NCBI RefSeq assembly: GCF_001839655.2
Contig: NZ_CP056087.1
Span: 2,604,001-2,668,000 of the forward strand
Direction of reading: 5' to 3'
DNA from: Pseudomonas argentinensis
Lineage (GTDB): Bacteria; Pseudomonadota; Gammaproteobacteria; Pseudomonadales; Pseudomonadaceae
DNA length: 64,000 bases
Numbering within the stretch: position 1 is the first letter of the stretch; each line of letters starts with the position of its first letter. Below the pieces are notes generated by a model. The model saw only the letters and a program-made list of their open reading frames with translations. It searched no databases and was not told the DNA's origin. A program made the position numbers and the translations under genes. Of this stretch, positions 48,078-58,036 are shown piece by piece.

Positions 48078-48572
48078 ATGTTAGTTAAATGGCTTTTTCT
48101 ATATCTGTTTTTTTTACTGGCTTGGAGTGCTTTGTACCTGCTCTCTAGGAGAGAAAGGCGGAGAAAGCTTTATTTCAGGTTAATCTCATGGTTCGTCTGG
48201 CTGCCGGCTGTGTTTTTGATTTTGGCTTTGTTTTTTTTATGGCTAGGTGAGGGCTTAAGGTCTTGGAGGTTAAGTGGTTATCAAGAGTCTCGCTTGATCG
48301 CCGATCAGACCAATGAGTTTCTAAGCAGATTCGAAGAGGCGCCGCTCACCGCGAGTGGGGAGCATGTTTGTATCTATCCTTCTTATGATATCGACCGAAT
48401 TGAGAAACAGAATGTGGAGCTCTCGAGAATATTGAATGGGAAGAGCTATCCCGCGGAGGATGGCGTTTGGTATGTGTTCCATATATCAAAAAAATCTTTG
48501 ACCAAAACAGAGGTTATCTATTTCAAGGCGCCAAGATTGGGATGCTTCACAGAGAAGTTAATAAATAACTAA
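48078..48572 (+). CDS. two-TM membrane protein, candidate immunity partner of RTX protein 2
   Basis: A 164-residue protein with two N-terminal membrane segments (about 4-21 and 38-57) joined by a basic loop (SRRERRRKLYFR), then a soluble domain of about 100 residues with two cysteines. No family recognised. The gene is AT-rich, has a GGAGAGG ribosome binding site, and ends 22 bases before the 2876-residue RTX gene. The position mirrors that of the four-TM gene before RTX gene 1. A role as immunity or export helper is inferred from position only. Confidence 0.7.
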   Translation: MLVKWLFLYLFFLLAWSALYLLSRRERRRKLYFRLISWFVWLPAVFLILALFFLWLGEGLRSWRLSGYQESRLIADQTNEFLSRFEEAPLTASGEHVCIYPSYDIDRIEKQNVELSRILNGKSYPAEDGVWYVFHISKKSLTKTEVIYFKAPRLGCFTEKLINN

Positions 48573-48594
48573 CTTATGACATTAAGGAAGAGTC

Positions 48595-51500
48595 ATGGCT
48601 GAAAGATCAATGATGCAAAAAACTCCGTTAAGCCGAGAGTGGTGGCAAGATAAAGCTAGAGATATGTACGAAAGCCGAACAGGGACTTCGGATTTCCCCG
48701 ATTCTGATCCAAGTTTTGATGCTTTTAGGCACGCCTACACCAATGCGGTTTGGTCTTGGCTTTCGACGCCTGGAATATCAAGGCTGGGTGGTGATTACAT
48801 AGAAAGTCGAAATTCGAGAAATTTCGAGTCTGAGCGCGGCAAGCGCGATATGAATGGGGATTTGTACAATAACGACGTAGGGCGTCAACTCGGTCAGCAA
48901 GATTGGTCTAGTGCTGGTGACATCGGTGATGCAGTACTTGATAAGCTAAAGCGCGGAGATTTGATCACTGATCCTCAGAATGATCCTAGAACTGACCCGG
49001 CAAATTTTCCGGAAAATTTAAATGCTCAGCCAATTGATGATAACTTAAGAGAGTCACTTAGAGACTTGATGGATAAGTGGCAGGGTTATCTCGATGATAA
49101 CCGTATGAGTGAAGACAGTAAAGATATCATTAGAGATTTAATCACCTATTACGACACGGGTGCAAGTTGCGCAATTGCACCAATGGCTAATTCCGGCTTC
49201 ATGTCTGCTATGAATTTTGTTCCACGAGTGGATCCTTTGGCACTCGATTTGGATGGTGATGGAGTTGAAACTGTTCCATCTAATCTCGGAATTGTCTTTG
49301 ATTTTGATGGCGATGGGGTAAAAACCGGCACTGGATGGCTGGGCGGTGACGATGGCTTCCTGGTGCTCGATAGAAATGGAAACCGTCAAATAGATAATGG
49401 GGGGGAGCTCTTCGGTGTCGATACTATAAAAATTGATGGCTCGAAGGCTGCAAATGGATTCGACGCTTTAAGTGACTTTGATACAAATTCAGATGGTGTC
49501 TTTAACATACAAGATGATCGATTTGGCGAAGTTCTTATCTGGAGTGATGCTAATCAAGACGGCCTGTCTCAGCAAGGGGAACTGAAAACCCTTTCTGATC
49601 ACGGCATCGTCGCGATTAACTTAACTTCTAATAGTGTCGCTCAGGAGTCTAATGGGAATTTGATTAGTGCTCTAGGGAGTTATGTTAGAAATGATGGTAG
49701 CGCTAGCTATATCAGTTCCAGCCTGTCCCAAGCGGCCAACCTCGACTTGGCCTCCAATCCTTTTTATAGGAAGTTTACCGATACCATAACGCTCGATGCA
49801 TCGGCCAAATCACTACCCGATATGTATGGCTCGGGAGCAGTCCGTGATCTGCGCGAAGCTACTATGCTTAATCCGCATTTGAAGAGAGCATTGTCTGATT
49901 ACTCCCAAGGTGGAACCAGACTCGAGCAAATAGGAATGATCGCTGGCGTAGTAAAGGAATGGGCTGCTAGTTCGAATTTCAGAACCTTCGATCAACGGGT
50001 CTCTGACCTCAATACTGATAAGGCAAGGTTCGTTTTTTCCTATTCTTGGGAAAAGCCAGATAGCACCGAATTTGCCGCCGGAACATCGGGGGGTAACGGA
50101 AACAATGTCGGGTCTATCTCTATCGGTGAAGGTCTCAGTGAGCCCTCGGCGGAACAATTAGCCCAGAAAGCTCTTTTAGAAAAAATAAAAGTTCTAGAAA
50201 TTTTTAACGGGCAAGATTTTTTCAAATTCGTATCTACTAAAACTGTAGATAGCAGTGGCAAAGAATTTGTTAGTGCGAGTGTAGGTGCAGGTTCTATTCA
50301 GGGCGGTCGTACTACGTTCGGTGGTGGAATCGAATCAGGAGACGCTACGTATTATATTACAGAAAAGCACTTGGCAGTTGATAGTACTCAAGCCGCGTTT
50401 ATCAATCAAGCATATGAGGCACTGTTAGAGTCTGTGTATCAGGGTTTAATCCTTCAAACTCGGCTATCTAAGTACTTGGGGGAAATCCAGGTTGGTGTGA
50501 CATTGGATGGCGTCTCTCTAGACTATAGCAGCGTTTCAAATAAGCTGGAGGCTGCTTACGAGGCCGATCCCGTTAATGCAGTTCTGGACTTGTTTGAACT
50601 CATGAAGGAGCTGAGGGGGCCTTTGAATGAATGGTCTACCAGGCTTGGGGTATGGGTTGAATCATTAACGCCAGAGAACAGGTCGGCAGTTGCGGTTCAG
50701 CTGGGGGCACAAACAATATTCAGCTTCTTAGATCAGAGTGGACAGAATAAATCTTTAGAGGGTGGAGTCGATTTCGCTATCGGCTCGGGTGCGGACGACC
50801 AAATACACGGTAATAACGGCGACGATTATTTGTCGGGTAAAGAGGGTAGTGATTATTTAAGTGGGGGCGCAGGGAGAGATATTATCGTCGGCGGGAACGG
50901 CAATGATATGCTGTTTGGTGAGGGTGGCAACGATATTCTCAACGGCGGGGCTGGAGATGACTATTTAGACGGAGGCGAAGGAGCGGATACATATATATTT
51001 GGGGTCGGCTCTGGTAACGATGTCATTCATAGCTATGATCGATCCATAGGTCGATTTGATGTCGTCTCTGTTTCTGGCGGTCTGACCAAGGCGGATATTG
51101 ATGTCTCTCGCGTCGGTAATGATCTGCTACTGAAAATAAAAGGGCAAAGTGACTCTTTAAAAGTTGAAAGATTCTTCTATCTAGATGCTAAGGGCGGATA
51201 CCAGATAGATCAGATCTTGTTCTCTGGCGGGCAATCCTGGGGGCGTGATGAGATAATGAGATTGGTTTTGTCCCCAGGTGAAGGCCTAACTCGGCTGCAG
51301 GGTTACGAGTCTGCTGATACGATAGCTGGTTCTGATTCGCACGAGTTGATTGAAGGCAATGGTGGTAATGATACCTTGTCGGGAGGTGGTGGTAATGACA
51401 ACATTATTGGTGGCGCAGGCAATGATGTCATAGATGGCGGTGAGGGAAATGACTATCTGAATGGCGGAATTGGTTCAGATACATATCGCTTTGGTTTTGG

Positions 51501-54500
51501 CTCAGGTCATGATGTTATTTATAATCATGACACCTCCGCCTCTCGCCTAGATCGTGTATTGCTAGGTGGCAATTTAGAGAAACATCAGGTTTCGTTACGC
51601 CGGTCTAGCGACGATCTTTTGATACATCTGGAGGGCGGGCTCGACAGTTTGCGTATACAGTCATTCTTTTATAAGGATGGTGCTGGTGGATATCAAATAG
51701 ATCGCATAGATTTTTCTAATGGGTCTTCTTGGAGTGTTGATGAGATCAAGGTAGCTGTAATTGCTTCAACCGATGCTGATGATCAATTGCTAGGCTATTC
51801 AGGTAGTGATCTAATCGAAGGCGGTATTGGCAATGACCTGCTAGATGGAAAAGGTGGGGATGATACCCTTTTCGGTGGTTTGGGAAACGATACGCTGAAT
51901 GGTGGTATAGGTGATGATACTCTGGTTGGTGGGCGAGGGAATGATAGTTTAAACGGTGGTGCAGGCTCAGATACATATGTATTTGGTCGTGGCGACGGCA
52001 ATGATCGAATTTTAAACCTCGATAATACGATTGGGAGGTTAGATGTACTAAGCCTTTCCGCAGGTATCGCTCAATCGGATATCCGTTTGACTCGCAGCGG
52101 TAACGATGACCTTGTACTCACCATCGTTGATACAGGTGATTCTGTTTCTATTCTGAGTTTCTTTGCTGGTGATGCAACGAGCGGACATTTTATTGATCGA
52201 ATCGTTTTCGCCGACGGTAGCTTCTGGACGCTTGAGCAAATCAAGCAGCTAGTTTTGCAGCCCACAAGCGGGGCGGACACCTTATACGGCTATGCGTCAG
52301 ATGACCTGATCAACGGCGGCGCGGGTCACGACACCTTGATTGGTAATCAAGGGAATGATCATTTGATTGGCGGCGAGGGTAATGATCGCCTTGAGGGTGG
52401 CGACGGCGGCGACACTCTGGATGGCAGCGCCGGCAATGACTACCTCACCGGCGGGGAAGGCTCTGATACCTACCTGTTCGGTCGCGGTTACGGGCAGGAT
52501 GTGATCAATAACTTTGATCGTTCTGCTGGTTCCGAAGACGTTATTCGGCTTGCTGCGGATGTTTTACCTGCCGATGTTCGCCTGACCCGTCTGCAGAACA
52601 GGCTCATCTTGAGCATTCAAGGCAGTGACGACAAACTGACGGTTGAACACTACTTTGAAAGTGATGCCACCGACGGTTATCAGATTGATCGAATCGTTTT
52701 CGCTGACGGTACTTCGTGGAATGTCGAGTCGGTCAAGCAGCTGGTACAGGTTGGCACTGATGGGGCTGATAACCTTTATGGCTATGCAACAGATGATGTC
52801 CTTGACGGTGGTGCTGGCCATGATGTGCTCCATGGCTACGACGGGAATGATCATCTATCGGGGGGCGCCGGAAATGATCATTTAACCGGGGGCGCTGGCA
52901 ACGACACCTTGTTGGGTGGTGATGGTGGTGACGAGCTGTCTGGTGGGGCAGGCGAGAACGTACTTGACGGCGGCGTCTGCAACGATCTCTATTGGGCCGG
53001 CGAAAAAGACACCTATATCTTCCGGCAAGGTAGTGACCACGACCGAGTAAGCGGGTTACCAGATGAAGCCACTATTAAGGTTGAGGGCTACAGCCTTGAA
53101 CAGTTGTTGTTACGTCGTAATAGCGACAATCTCGTTGTCTCTTTCCTAGGTAATAGTCAGGACACATTGACGTTCGAACGGTTCTTCGATGGTAGCAGTC
53201 CGCAGCGCGGGCTGATCCTTAAGGATGCGCTAGGAAATCTGGAAGTATTGGATTCCGAGGGTCTAAATGCGAGAACGCTGGCTGGCTCGACGGGAGACGA
53301 TCATATCCAGGCTAACGATCTGGACAATACGATTTCTTCTGGCGATGGTGCAGACCACATTCAAGGTTTCGCTGGCAATGACTTACTTAGTGGCGGCGCT
53401 GGCGATGATTTGCTTCAGGGTGGACAAGGTGATGACACCCTGGTGGGCGGTTCCGGCGACGACCAGCTGCAAGGGGGGCAGGGAGACGATCTATACCATT
53501 TCTCCGCTGGAAACGGTGTCGATCTCATTCTGGACGAAAGCGGTAACGACAGGCTGCAACTGACTGATGCGGCTCCTGCAGATGTCGTTTTGCGTCGTGA
53601 TCAATACGACTTGGTGATAAGCCGTACGGCCACTGGTGATCAGATTCGAGTCAAGGATCAGTTTTCTTACCAGGCGGGTCTAAATGGCCATACACCAGTT
53701 GAGTCAATTCTCTTTGCCGATGGCACATCTTGGGATATTGCTCAGATTAAGCAAATGGCGTTGGCCGGTACCGATGTTGCTGATGAGATTTTCGGCCACC
53801 CGGACGACGACCTGATTGGAGCCGGAGCGGGGGACGATATCGTTCACAGTCACGAAGGTGATGATGAAGTTCATGGCAATGAAGGCAATGACACTCTGAA
53901 TGGAGGTGATGGTAACGACACCCTGTTTGGCGGTGCCGGTGACGACCTACTTAATGGGGACTGGGGTGATGACGAGCTACACGGAGGTGACGGCAACGAC
54001 ACCCTCCATGGCGGCGGCGGTTATGATCAACTCCATGGTGACTCCGGTGATGACCATCTTTACGGCGATGGGGTGCTCTCAGGCGGTTCCGGAAATGACT
54101 ACCTGGAAGGCAGCGGCCTGCTAGCTGGCGGCGATGGTAACGATACCCTCAAGGGCCAAGGCTTCGACACCTTGCAAGGCGGTGCTGGTGATGACCTGAT
54201 TGAGGCATACAGCAATGCCTGGAATCAGGGCACCAATATCATCGAAGGCGGCACGGGTAACGACACCATCTACGGCTCGTTCGGTGAGGACACCTACATC
54301 TTCAATCTGGGCGATGGCCATGACCTGCTGATTGAGCGTCGTGCGAATGAGGCCTACAGCAACATTGAGCCGACTGCAGATACCTTGAGCTTCGGGGAAG
54401 GTATTTCGGCCAGCGATCTGAGCTTCCACCGCCGTGGTCTGGACATGGTTATCGAGCATGCCAACGGCACTGACTCGATCACGGTACAGAACTGGTTTAA

Positions 54501-57225
54501 GGAGCCCAATGATCACTTCAAACTGGAGTACTTCGTTTTCGCCGATGGCAGCGAACTGAGCCAGGCGGAAGTCGAAGGCCAGGTAATCTGGCATGGCACC
54601 TCTACTACGGATAGCTTTATCGGTTATCGCGACCTCAATGACACCATGCAGCTTGGCGCCGGTGACGACCAAGCATGGGGCCGCGCCGGCGACGACGTGA
54701 TTCATGGTGAAAACGGTAACGACTACTTGGATGGCGAGGCTGGTAACGACACCATTTCTGGCGGTGCCGGAAACGATCAACTAATGGGCGGTACAGGTAA
54801 TGATCTGTTGGCCGGAGGCTTGGGGGACGATAAGTACGTTTACTTCCCAGGCGGCGGTGTAGACAAAATCGACAATACCGGCGGTGGCAATGATGGGGTG
54901 TTCTTCAGCGGCGGTATTGACGAGGCGCGCCTAACGTTCAAACGTGACGGCAATGATCTCCTGATCCTCGTGGATGAGGACGCTGAACAGTCAGTACGAG
55001 TGCTAGGTCATTTCTTGGGTGGCGACAAAGCCATCAGCTACGTGCAGCCTGATAGCGGCTTCATGATCAATGCCGCTCGCATTGCGCAGATCGTGGCAGC
55101 CGCAAACATCCCGGGTGGTTTCGAAACTCTGGTCGAGGGTACAGCCACGGGCGAGCAACTCGCTGGCGGACAAGGTAAAGATTTACTCCGCGGTCTGGCC
55201 GGCAATGACACCTTATTTGGCATGGGTGGTGATGACCAGCTCGAAGGCGGCGATGGCAACGACTACCTTTCCGGTGGCAACGGATCGCAGAGTGGTTCGG
55301 GTAGCGACATACTGATTGGCGGTAATGGCAACGACGTGCTCGATGGAGAGGATGGCAATGACCGGCTGGCCGGTGGCGCTGGCGACGATCAGTACTACTA
55401 CCGTGCTGGTGGCGGTGTCGATGTCATCGACAACAGCGGCGGTGGTTTCGACGGTGCATTTTTCATCGGTATCGCGCGAACTCGATTGAGTTTCCATCGT
55501 GAGGGTAACGATCTGCTGGTTCTGGTGGACGGCGATATTCAGCAGCAGTTGAAAGTTACCGATCACTTCCTCGGTGGCGATTTCGCCATCGATTACGTTC
55601 AGCCCGATGGTGGTAACTACATCACCACCGCCCAGATTGCTGGCCTGCTAACAGCTCTGCCCGGCGGTGGCACCGGCGAGCCGGGCGATGGTGAAGGCCC
55701 TGGTAATGGTGAAGAACCAGGTGACAGCGGTACCAATCCAGGCGGCGGCGATCAGCCTCCGGTTGCAGGCGTTGGTGGTGATGATGTCCTCACCGGAACT
55801 GCTGCCAATGATGTGCTGATTGGTGGTGCTGGTAAGGACACCCTCAATGGCGGGGCGGGTAACGACCGGCTGCTAGGCGGTGTTGGTGACGACACCTATA
55901 TCTACACAGCTGGCCAGGATGTGCTTGAAGAACTCGGCGGCATCGACACTCTGCGCTTCGCCAATGGAATTACCTTTAACCAGGTAGCTTCTGGCCTGGG
56001 TAAGTCGGGTAACGACCTCGTCCTGAAGGTAAATGGCAGCTCCACCAACCAAGTGACCCTAAAAGACTTCTTCCTGGGTGGTGATAACTTGGTTGAAACG
56101 ATCAGCTTCGATACAGGCGGGCAGTTGACTGCGGCGCAGATCTTTGGAGCTTTTGGCCTTGCTGTACCTGCAGCGTCTGCAGCTGCGTTTGACAGTGTAG
56201 TGCAGGGCACCGGCGGTAATGATGCGGCACTGAATGGCACTGCTCAGCGTGATTTGCTGCAAGGTTTTAACGGCAATGATCAGCTATCTGGTGCTGCTGG
56301 AAATGATCGCCTTGAAGGTGGCAACGGTAACGATACCCTCAGCGGTGGCACTGGTAATGACACGCTAGTTGGCGGCCGTGGCGATGATACTTATGTGTTC
56401 GCGGCAGGCGGTGGGCAGGACGTCATCGACAACATCGGTGGTGGCTTCGACACCTTGCGTTTCGATGGCATCACGTTCAACCAAGTCTCCAGCGGGCTGA
56501 TGAAAAGCGGCAACGATCTGGTGCTGAAGGTCAGCGGCGGTAGCGATCAAGTCACACTGAAAAACTGGTTCTTGGGTGGCGACCATGTGGTCGACGTAAT
56601 CAGCTTCGCTTCGGGCGGTCAGCTGACTGCTGCCCAGCTGTTCGGTGCTTTCGGTCTGACGAATCCGGACACCAAGGGTTCGCCGAACTATCAGGGGGTA
56701 CCGGATGAGCGTTCCTTTGGCACCATCCTGGCAGGGCAGGCTGGTGATCAAAACATCATTGGCTCGTCCGATGCTGACTTAATCGATGGCGGTGCTGGCA
56801 ACGATAAGCTGCGTGGTGGCAAGGGTAATGATTACCTGCTCGGTGGTGATGGAAGTGATACCTACTACTTTGCTGCCGGAGATGGCCAGGATGTGATCAA
56901 TAACCTCTCCAATACCCCAGCTGACAGCGATGTACTGAGTATCGAAGGCATCACTCGGGATAATCTCTGGCTGTCGCGCCAGGGAAATAACTTGGTGGTC
57001 GATGTGCGAGGCTCAGGGGACAGTGTCACCGTGCAGGACTGGTATGCAGACTCAGCCCAGCGTCTGGATGTCATTCAGGCCGGTAGCTCTTCTTTGTATG
57101 CAAATCAGGTCGATAACCTCGTCAACGCCATGGCTGCCTTCGGCGCACCCGCTGGAGGTGAGATCAATCTGACGCAAGCGCAAAAAGAACAGCTCAATGT
57201 CGTCATTGCTGCCAACTGGCAGTAG
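48595..57225 (+). CDS. giant RTX protein 2 (2876 aa), type I-secreted candidate effector
   Basis: Residues 1-190 form a distinct N-terminal domain with a FDAFRHAYTNA motif (about 42-52) and DLYNNDVGRQLG (about 89-100), the His...NN..G pattern of DUF6973-like domains of polymorphic toxins. From about 212 follows the same EF-hand-like core as RTX protein 1 (DPLALDLDGDGVET, LDRNGNRQID). From about 732 to 2780 there are many RTX nonapeptide blocks, diverged from each other and separated by beta spacers of hemolysin-related type. A Gly/Pro/Glu linker lies near 2357-2395. The C-terminus (LVNAMAAFG to VVIAANWQ) matches RTX protein 1. It is preceded by a small membrane protein gene and followed by a terminator. 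The enzymatic activity of the N-domain is unproven. Confidence 0.88.
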   Translation: MAERSMMQKTPLSREWWQDKARDMYESRTGTSDFPDSDPSFDAFRHAYTNAVWSWLSTPGISRLGGDYIESRNSRNFESERGKRDMNGDLYNNDVGRQLGQQDWSSAGDIGDAVLDKLKRGDLITDPQNDPRTDPANFPENLNAQPIDDNLRESLRDLMDKWQGYLDDNRMSEDSKDIIRDLITYYDTGASCAIAPMANSGFMSAMNFVPRVDPLALDLDGDGVETVPSNLGIVFDFDGDGVKTGTGWLGGDDGFLVLDRNGNRQIDNGGELFGVDTIKIDGSKAANGFDALSDFDTNSDGVFNIQDDRFGEVLIWSDANQDGLSQQGELKTLSDHGIVAINLTSNSVAQESNGNLISALGSYVRNDGSASYISSSLSQAANLDLASNPFYRKFTDTITLDASAKSLPDMYGSGAVRDLREATMLNPHLKRALSDYSQGGTRLEQIGMIAGVVKEWAASSNFRTFDQRVSDLNTDKARFVFSYSWEKPDSTEFAAGTSGGNGNNVGSISIGEGLSEPSAEQLAQKALLEKIKVLEIFNGQDFFKFVSTKTVDSSGKEFVSASVGAGSIQGGRTTFGGGIESGDATYYITEKHLAVDSTQAAFINQAYEALLESVYQGLILQTRLSKYLGEIQVGVTLDGVSLDYSSVSNKLEAAYEADPVNAVLDLFELMKELRGPLNEWSTRLGVWVESLTPENRSAVAVQLGAQTIFSFLDQSGQNKSLEGGVDFAIGSGADDQIHGNNGDDYLSGKEGSDYLSGGAGRDIIVGGNGNDMLFGEGGNDILNGGAGDDYLDGGEGADTYIFGVGSGNDVIHSYDRSIGRFDVVSVSGGLTKADIDVSRVGNDLLLKIKGQSDSLKVERFFYLDAKGGYQIDQILFSGGQSWGRDEIMRLVLSPGEGLTRLQGYESADTIAGSDSHELIEGNGGNDTLSGGGGNDNIIGGAGNDVIDGGEGNDYLNGGIGSDTYRFGFGSGHDVIYNHDTSASRLDRVLLGGNLEKHQVSLRRSSDDLLIHLEGGLDSLRIQSFFYKDGAGGYQIDRIDFSNGSSWSVDEIKVAVIASTDADDQLLGYSGSDLIEGGIGNDLLDGKGGDDTLFGGLGNDTLNGGIGDDTLVGGRGNDSLNGGAGSDTYVFGRGDGNDRILNLDNTIGRLDVLSLSAGIAQSDIRLTRSGNDDLVLTIVDTGDSVSILSFFAGDATSGHFIDRIVFADGSFWTLEQIKQLVLQPTSGADTLYGYASDDLINGGAGHDTLIGNQGNDHLIGGEGNDRLEGGDGGDTLDGSAGNDYLTGGEGSDTYLFGRGYGQDVINNFDRSAGSEDVIRLAADVLPADVRLTRLQNRLILSIQGSDDKLTVEHYFESDATDGYQIDRIVFADGTSWNVESVKQLVQVGTDGADNLYGYATDDVLDGGAGHDVLHGYDGNDHLSGGAGNDHLTGGAGNDTLLGGDGGDELSGGAGENVLDGGVCNDLYWAGEKDTYIFRQGSDHDRVSGLPDEATIKVEGYSLEQLLLRRNSDNLVVSFLGNSQDTLTFERFFDGSSPQRGLILKDALGNLEVLDSEGLNARTLAGSTGDDHIQANDLDNTISSGDGADHIQGFAGNDLLSGGAGDDLLQGGQGDDTLVGGSGDDQLQGGQGDDLYHFSAGNGVDLILDESGNDRLQLTDAAPADVVLRRDQYDLVISRTATGDQIRVKDQFSYQAGLNGHTPVESILFADGTSWDIAQIKQMALAGTDVADEIFGHPDDDLIGAGAGDDIVHSHEGDDEVHGNEGNDTLNGGDGNDTLFGGAGDDLLNGDWGDDELHGGDGNDTLHGGGGYDQLHGDSGDDHLYGDGVLSGGSGNDYLEGSGLLAGGDGNDTLKGQGFDTLQGGAGDDLIEAYSNAWNQGTNIIEGGTGNDTIYGSFGEDTYIFNLGDGHDLLIERRANEAYSNIEPTADTLSFGEGISASDLSFHRRGLDMVIEHANGTDSITVQNWFKEPNDHFKLEYFVFADGSELSQAEVEGQVIWHGTSTTDSFIGYRDLNDTMQLGAGDDQAWGRAGDDVIHGENGNDYLDGEAGNDTISGGAGNDQLMGGTGNDLLAGGLGDDKYVYFPGGGVDKIDNTGGGNDGVFFSGGIDEARLTFKRDGNDLLILVDEDAEQSVRVLGHFLGGDKAISYVQPDSGFMINAARIAQIVAAANIPGGFETLVEGTATGEQLAGGQGKDLLRGLAGNDTLFGMGGDDQLEGGDGNDYLSGGNGSQSGSGSDILIGGNGNDVLDGEDGNDRLAGGAGDDQYYYRAGGGVDVIDNSGGGFDGAFFIGIARTRLSFHREGNDLLVLVDGDIQQQLKVTDHFLGGDFAIDYVQPDGGNYITTAQIAGLLTALPGGGTGEPGDGEGPGNGEEPGDSGTNPGGGDQPPVAGVGGDDVLTGTAANDVLIGGAGKDTLNGGAGNDRLLGGVGDDTYIYTAGQDVLEELGGIDTLRFANGITFNQVASGLGKSGNDLVLKVNGSSTNQVTLKDFFLGGDNLVETISFDTGGQLTAAQIFGAFGLAVPAASAAAFDSVVQGTGGNDAALNGTAQRDLLQGFNGNDQLSGAAGNDRLEGGNGNDTLSGGTGNDTLVGGRGDDTYVFAAGGGQDVIDNIGGGFDTLRFDGITFNQVSSGLMKSGNDLVLKVSGGSDQVTLKNWFLGGDHVVDVISFASGGQLTAAQLFGAFGLTNPDTKGSPNYQGVPDERSFGTILAGQAGDQNIIGSSDADLIDGGAGNDKLRGGKGNDYLLGGDGSDTYYFAAGDGQDVINNLSNTPADSDVLSIEGITRDNLWLSRQGNNLVVDVRGSGDSVTVQDWYADSAQRLDVIQAGSSSLYANQVDNLVNAMAAFGAPAGGEINLTQAQKEQLNVVIAANWQ

Positions 57226-57240
57226 ATCTGAGGGAAGAGA

Positions 57241-57267
57241 AAACCCGGCGATTAGCCGGGTTTCTTC
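57241..57267 (+). terminator. rho-independent terminator of the secretion island
   Basis: Perfect 9-bp stem AAACCCGGC/GCCGGGTTT with loop GATTA, then CTTC, 15 bases after the RTX 2 stop. The stem itself supplies part of the U-tract. Confidence 0.85.
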
Positions 57268-57269
57268 AT

Positions 57270-57360
57270 CCAGTAAAAATTTCTCCTCCTCACACCCTGG
57301 CCCGCCAGCAAATCACTCCGAACCTGGGCGGGCTTGCGATCACTTGGAAGAGGCCTTGAC
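57270..57360 (-). pseudogene. relic of a second dnaE2 3' end
   Basis: On the minus strand the frame reads RSDLLAGQGVRRRNFY, matching the DnaE2 C-terminus of this window ([16 protein letters not shown]) at 11 of 16 positions. The stop is lost (TGG for TGA). Upstream, in another frame, FQVIAS resembles VHLIAG of DnaE2, implying a frameshift. Only about 30 codons remain. Confidence 0.55.
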
Positions 57361-57417
57361 GATGTTCACCTGTTACACCTTAGGCTGCGCTGAGGATCAT
57401 CTGTGAGGCTCGACCAG

Positions 57418-57489
57418 TACCCCTCAAACGATGAATTTAGTGCGGTAGGTACTCATAACCATGGCGAGAGACTGATTGAGCCGTCATAG
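57418..57489 (+). pseudogene. relic of a second SRAP gene 3' end
   Basis: The frame reads YPSNDEFSAVGTHNHGERLI then EPS and stop, resembling the end of the intact SRAP (AEFAWYPVSRAVGSVRNEG then RGLIDPWC), with a small internal deletion. Its order and orientation relative to the dnaE2 relic are the same as in the intact pair at 32.6-36.5 kb. The match is short. Confidence 0.42.
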
Positions 57490-57504
57490 GGATTGACGGC
57501 TCAA
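57476..57504. terminator. hairpin between the relic and a minus-strand gene
   Basis: Perfect 11-bp stem TTGAGCCGTCA/TGACGGCTCAA with a 7-base loop, 26 bases after the 3' end of the gene at 57530. No T-run on either strand, so the terminator function is uncertain. It overlaps the stop of the SRAP relic. Confidence 0.45.
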
Positions 57505-57529
57505 GGAAGCTATTGCAGGCGCGCTTGAC

Positions 57530-57901
57530 TTAAACCCCCAAGTCGTCCCGGAACCTAATTTCAGAGAGGCGGGGAGTGAGATTCTCCTCAGGCACACGCC
57601 TGAGGATCTCACACGCGATCGCAAACCTAATGTCTTTCAATGCGCGCAAATGCTCACGATTGAACGAGCGAAAGTCATGCAAAAGTGGACGTTTACCTTG
57701 TTCGATGTCGGACAATAGGTGGCCTACGACTTCTGACATGCCTTCAGCGCTCGCCAAACGAGGGATATCGCAGTCAGGCTTGCCAATCTGAATGTACTCG
57801 ATGCTCTTAAGCACAAAGCTTTGTAGAACGGGCAGTGCAAACAACTCCAACGCACATACCCACACCAGACGTTCCTCTTCGCGAGTCATTCGCCTACCCA
57901 T
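57530..57901 (-). CDS. hypothetical protein, about 123 aa
   Basis: Mostly helical soluble protein starting MGRRMTREEER; AAGGG precedes the chosen ATG and a second in-frame Met follows four codons later. Its last residues (SEIRFRDDLGV) resemble the end of the unrelated-length protein at 59290-60093 (RDLRFQVDVGV), suggesting a shared C-terminal module. No family recognised. Confidence 0.6.
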   Translation of the reverse strand: MGRRMTREEERLVWVCALELFALPVLQSFVLKSIEYIQIGKPDCDIPRLASAEGMSEVVGHLLSDIEQGKRPLLHDFRSFNREHLRALKDIRFAIACEILRRVPEENLTPRLSEIRFRDDLGV

Positions 57902-58036
57902 TTCCCTTCTGCAGATCTGCTCGTGTGGCGATCCAGCGATACGCTGGAGGGGCCGCACGTCTATGGCACTTTACCATGGCCGAGAAACCAGCCACTGGAT
58001 TTCAGGACGGCGTTGAGCAAGCCGTAATTGAGAGAT

